The translations under genes were made by a program, and so were the position numbers. The notes under the pieces were generated by a model. That model saw only the letters and a program-made list of their open reading frames with translations. It was not told where the DNA came from and did no database searches. DNA of 64,000 nt from NCBI GenBank assembly GCA_016716475.1, contig JADJWG010000002.1:62001-126000 (forward strand), written 5' to 3'. The stretch's first letter is position 1. The number at the start of each line of letters is the position of its first letter. The stretch comes from Phycisphaerales bacterium. Its GTDB lineage: Bacteria; Planctomycetota; Phycisphaerae; UBA1845; Fen-1342. Below, in pieces: positions 62,675 to 64,000 of the stretch.

Positions 62675-64000
62675 ATGTTCCTCGGGCCGATTGTACGTAC
62701 TTGGACACCGGTTGGGTTCTCCGTGCGCGCCGGCAGTGTCATGCTGCTTGGCCTGCTAGCGATCGGAACCTGGCGCGCGAATGCGCAGCCGAGCGAACTA
62801 CCGGAACTTGTTGTCGTGATCGGCTCATCCGTCCTCCCCACCGATGCCGTGCTGGGACTACCCGATACGCGGGTGGGGGATACGCTCGTCATCGACCTGC
62901 GGCTGGAGAACCGGGGGGACCAGACCGTTTACTTCGAGGGGGAATCGATGCTGACGTTCGATGGACCGGCCTCCTTCGCCTTGCTCGAAGCGCCGCAGGT
63001 GATGGTGATCGATCCTGGGGAAATAGCGAAAGTGCGGTTGAGCTTTTTTCCGCTGCGACCGTGGGCGTACACTGCGGCCCTCGAGTTTCGCACGCTGGTG
63101 CCGACTGAAAGTACACCGACCGGCGACTTCCACCTCGAATTCGCTGGCCGGGGGCGGGTCCTCGACTGCAATTGGAATGGCGTGGATGATGAGATTGACC
63201 TGCTGAACGCTTTCAGCGCTGATTGTGACCAGAACGGGGTGCCCGATGAGTGTGACATCGAACTCGGACACCTCGCCGATCTCGACGACAACGGCGTCGC
63301 TGACCTTTGCGATCCCGACTGTAATGACAATGGCTACCCCGATGGCTACGAACTACTCAGGGGTTGGGAGAACGACTGCAACCTCAATGGCCGACCCGAC
63401 CGATGCGATATTGCGAGTGGCGACTCGCTTGACCTGAATCACAACGGTATTCCGGATGAGTGCGAAGCGGACTGCAATGGCAACGGAATTCCGGACGACC
63501 TCGACATCGCCCTGGGTCTGAGCTCCGACTGCAATGGGAACGGCATTCCCGACGAATGCGAACTGGCCGACGGCCTGCTCGAGGATTGTGACGCCAACGG
63601 CATCGCCGATCTGTGCGAGCTCGACAGTGATGGCGACGGCATCATCGACGCGTGTGACAACTGCCCGTCTGTCTACAACCCGGACCAGCTCGACAGCAAC
63701 GGTGACGGCACGGGCGATGCCTGCGCGAAGAAGGATGACACCACGAAACCAGGCGATAGCGATATTCCGGATGATGGCGGTGCACCCGGCGACGGCGGCC
63801 AACCTCCGGGCGGGGATGCGGGCGATGGCACCACTCCGCCGGCACTCGGTGACGACGACGGTCACGGTCCGGAAGACCTGCCTCCCAACAATGAGGATGC
63901 GACCCTCCCCGATCGCATGGTTGAATTCCCGGACGAACTGGGCTGCGGCGGACCGCTCTGCGGAGCCGGCCTCGCTCCGTTGCTGCCGTTGATGATCCTG
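62675..64000 (+). CDS. Secreted protein with DxNxNGxxD-type calcium-binding repeats, C-terminal end cut by window
   Basis: The open frame starts at ATG 62675 and runs 442 codons to the right edge. Signal peptide: MLLGLLAIGTWRANAQ (about residues 23-38). A beta-rich domain (about 45-165) precedes repeats of thrombospondin type 3 type: DCNGNGIPDDLDIALGLSSD, DCNGNGIPDECELADGLL and DSDGDGIIDACDNCPSVYNP, which hold calcium-binding aspartates. A glycine/aspartate/proline-rich linker follows. The last visible residues are LGCGGPLCGAGLAPLLPLMIL, a double Cys-Gly motif before a hydrophobic stretch, which resembles a sorting or lipid-anchor tail. No stop is reached. Confidence 0.85.
   Translation, partial: MFLGPIVRTWTPVGFSVRAGSVMLLGLLAIGTWRANAQPSELPELVVVIGSSVLPTDAVLGLPDTRVGDTLVIDLRLENRGDQTVYFEGESMLTFDGPASFALLEAPQVMVIDPGEIAKVRLSFFPLRPWAYTAALEFRTLVPTESTPTGDFHLEFAGRGRVLDCNWNGVDDEIDLLNAFSADCDQNGVPDECDIELGHLADLDDNGVADLCDPDCNDNGYPDGYELLRGWENDCNLNGRPDRCDIASGDSLDLNHNGIPDECEADCNGNGIPDDLDIALGLSSDCNGNGIPDECELADGLLEDCDANGIADLCELDSDGDGIIDACDNCPSVYNPDQLDSNGDGTGDACAKKDDTTKPGDSDIPDDGGAPGDGGQPPGGDAGDGTTPPALGDDDGHGPEDLPPNNEDATLPDRMVEFPDELGCGGPLCGAGLAPLLPLMIL

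Noticed and set aside
63160..63680. Short direct DNA repeats that could suggest a CRISPR array
   Set aside because: They encode calcium-binding DxNxNG repeats in one frame; repeat units and spacing vary and there are no constant spacers or cas genes.

Overview
The window looks like a piece of a GC-rich planctomycete chromosome, most likely close to the Phycisphaerae. The pointers are a protein with a PEP-CTERM tail, a secreted protein rich in DxNxNGxxD (thrombospondin type 3-like) repeats, membrane-anchored prenyltransferase/squalene-cyclase-fold proteins, a helix-turn-helix plus receiver regulator, a ThiD2-ThiE fusion and a DUF6754-type membrane protein. This placement is inferred from gene content, because no rRNA is present. 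The window carries about 42 genes, one tRNA-Leu(TAG), and no CRISPR array, insertion sequence or prophage.

Layout. 1-6126: partial M42 aminopeptidase (-), unknown membrane protein, guaA, Gfo/Idh/MocA oxidoreductase and a small lipoprotein (+). 6143-17802: a long minus-strand block in which neighbours often overlap by 4 bases. It contains a membrane glycosyltransferase-like protein, ubiA, ubiX and a TPR-like membrane protein. Then come a secreted M28/PDZ peptidase, an RNase H-fold nuclease, thiD2-thiE, a small membrane protein, YjbQ and an endonuclease/exonuclease/phosphatase-fold lipoprotein. 17936-26939: a plus-strand run of mostly uncharacterised membrane or exported proteins. It includes a coupled DUF6754-like module of four membrane proteins, then a HEAT-repeat protein with a degenerate receiver domain behind a perfect consensus promoter. 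27038-33941: rpmA, surE and a receiver-GGDEF cyclase (-), priA, a histone-deacetylase-like hydrolase and a radical SAM protein with a very structured 5' leader.

34001-39635 (-): frameshifted TPR lipoprotein, cyclase-fold anchored protein, HEAT lipoprotein, murI and tRNA-Leu. 39847-46979 (+): GH20 hexosaminidase, SpoIID-like protein, tandem GT2 glycosyltransferase, BadF-type sugar kinase and PhyH-type oxygenase, which suggests an amino-sugar or cell-wall neighbourhood. 47050-52020 (+): frameshifted mnmG and a two-component pair (HTH-receiver regulator plus HDOD histidine kinase). 52071-64000: small unknown gene, PEP-CTERM protein, AsmA-like giant, type I phosphodiesterase (-), rimO, MBOAT acyltransferase and a truncated secreted repeat protein.

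The points most worth following up are four. First, the multi-hairpin leader at 32898-33092, in which the 5' arm of the first hairpin is also complementary to the bases just before the radical SAM start codon. Second, the 125-base structured element at 29304-29428 upstream of priA. Third, the DUF6754-like membrane module and the exported HEAT/pseudo-receiver protein beside it. Fourth, two single-base frameshifts, in mnmG and the TPR lipoprotein, which may be sequence errors.
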